DNA of 5,716 bases from Pirellulaceae bacterium. Its GTDB lineage: Bacteria > Planctomycetota > Planctomycetia > Pirellulales > Pirellulaceae. Position 1 is the stretch's first letter, and every line of letters starts with the position of its first letter. Below are positions 5,674 to 5,716 of this stretch, piece by piece. Made by a program: the position numbers and the translations under genes. Below the pieces are notes generated by a model that did no database searches, had not been told where the DNA came from, and saw nothing but the letters and a program-made list of their open reading frames with translations. The DNA lies in contig JADLDX010000287.1 of the NCBI GenBank assembly GCA_020846515.1, forward strand, positions 1-5,716, in the 5' to 3' direction.

Positions 5674-5716
5674 GGTGGTTGAACTACGCGACGTCAATGT
5701 CGGGACCAGGCTTATC
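5670..5716 (+). CDS. Possible start of a third gene in the cluster (cut by window end)
   Basis: An ATG at 5670 overlaps the protease stop codon as ATGA, the same arrangement as at the lipoprotein/protease junction. The frame is open to the window end, 15 full codons beginning MRWLNYATSM. There is no clear ribosome binding site, as expected if translation is coupled. The fragment is too short for any functional call, and an open frame of this length is not significant by itself. Confidence 0.35.
   Translation, partial: MRWLNYATSMSGPGL

Overview
The window looks like chromosomal DNA from a planctomycete, probably of the Pirellula/Rhodopirellula kind. The best evidence is an exported DUF1501 protein with a Tat-type leader, a family greatly expanded in that phylum. 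A secreted D-aminoacylase-type amidohydrolase and a lipoprotein with a small metalloprotease fit the same picture. The lineage is inferred from gene content only. I see no rRNA, tRNA, CRISPR array, transposase or phage gene.

Layout. Bases 1-469 (minus strand) hold the 5' part of a membrane protein gene that runs off the left edge. Divergent from it is an exported N-acyl-D-amino-acid deacylase-like enzyme (558-2249, plus). It converges, with a 50 bp gap, on the DUF1501 gene (2300-3685, minus). Next is a gene-poor stretch (3686-4069) full of inverted repeats: a terminator-like hairpin with A and T tracts, a GC-rich 6 bp stem, a perfect 13 bp stem with a TAC loop, a competing alternative stem, and a CTG/CAG tract. 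To its right is a plus-strand cluster: a lipoprotein of unknown function (4070-5020), a short matrixin-like zinc metalloprotease (5017-5673) that overlaps it by ATGA, and perhaps a third gene starting at a second ATGA overlap (5670 onward, cut by the window end).

How the genes relate. The first three genes look independent; no pathway clearly links them. The lipoprotein and protease are very likely co-transcribed and translationally coupled, so they may act together. The protease has an extra residue between the glycine and third histidine of the metzincin zinc motif and no visible signal peptide. The lipoprotein has a compact four-cysteine cluster. This pair and the structured DNA before it are the least explained parts of the window; the other genes are ordinary for the group.
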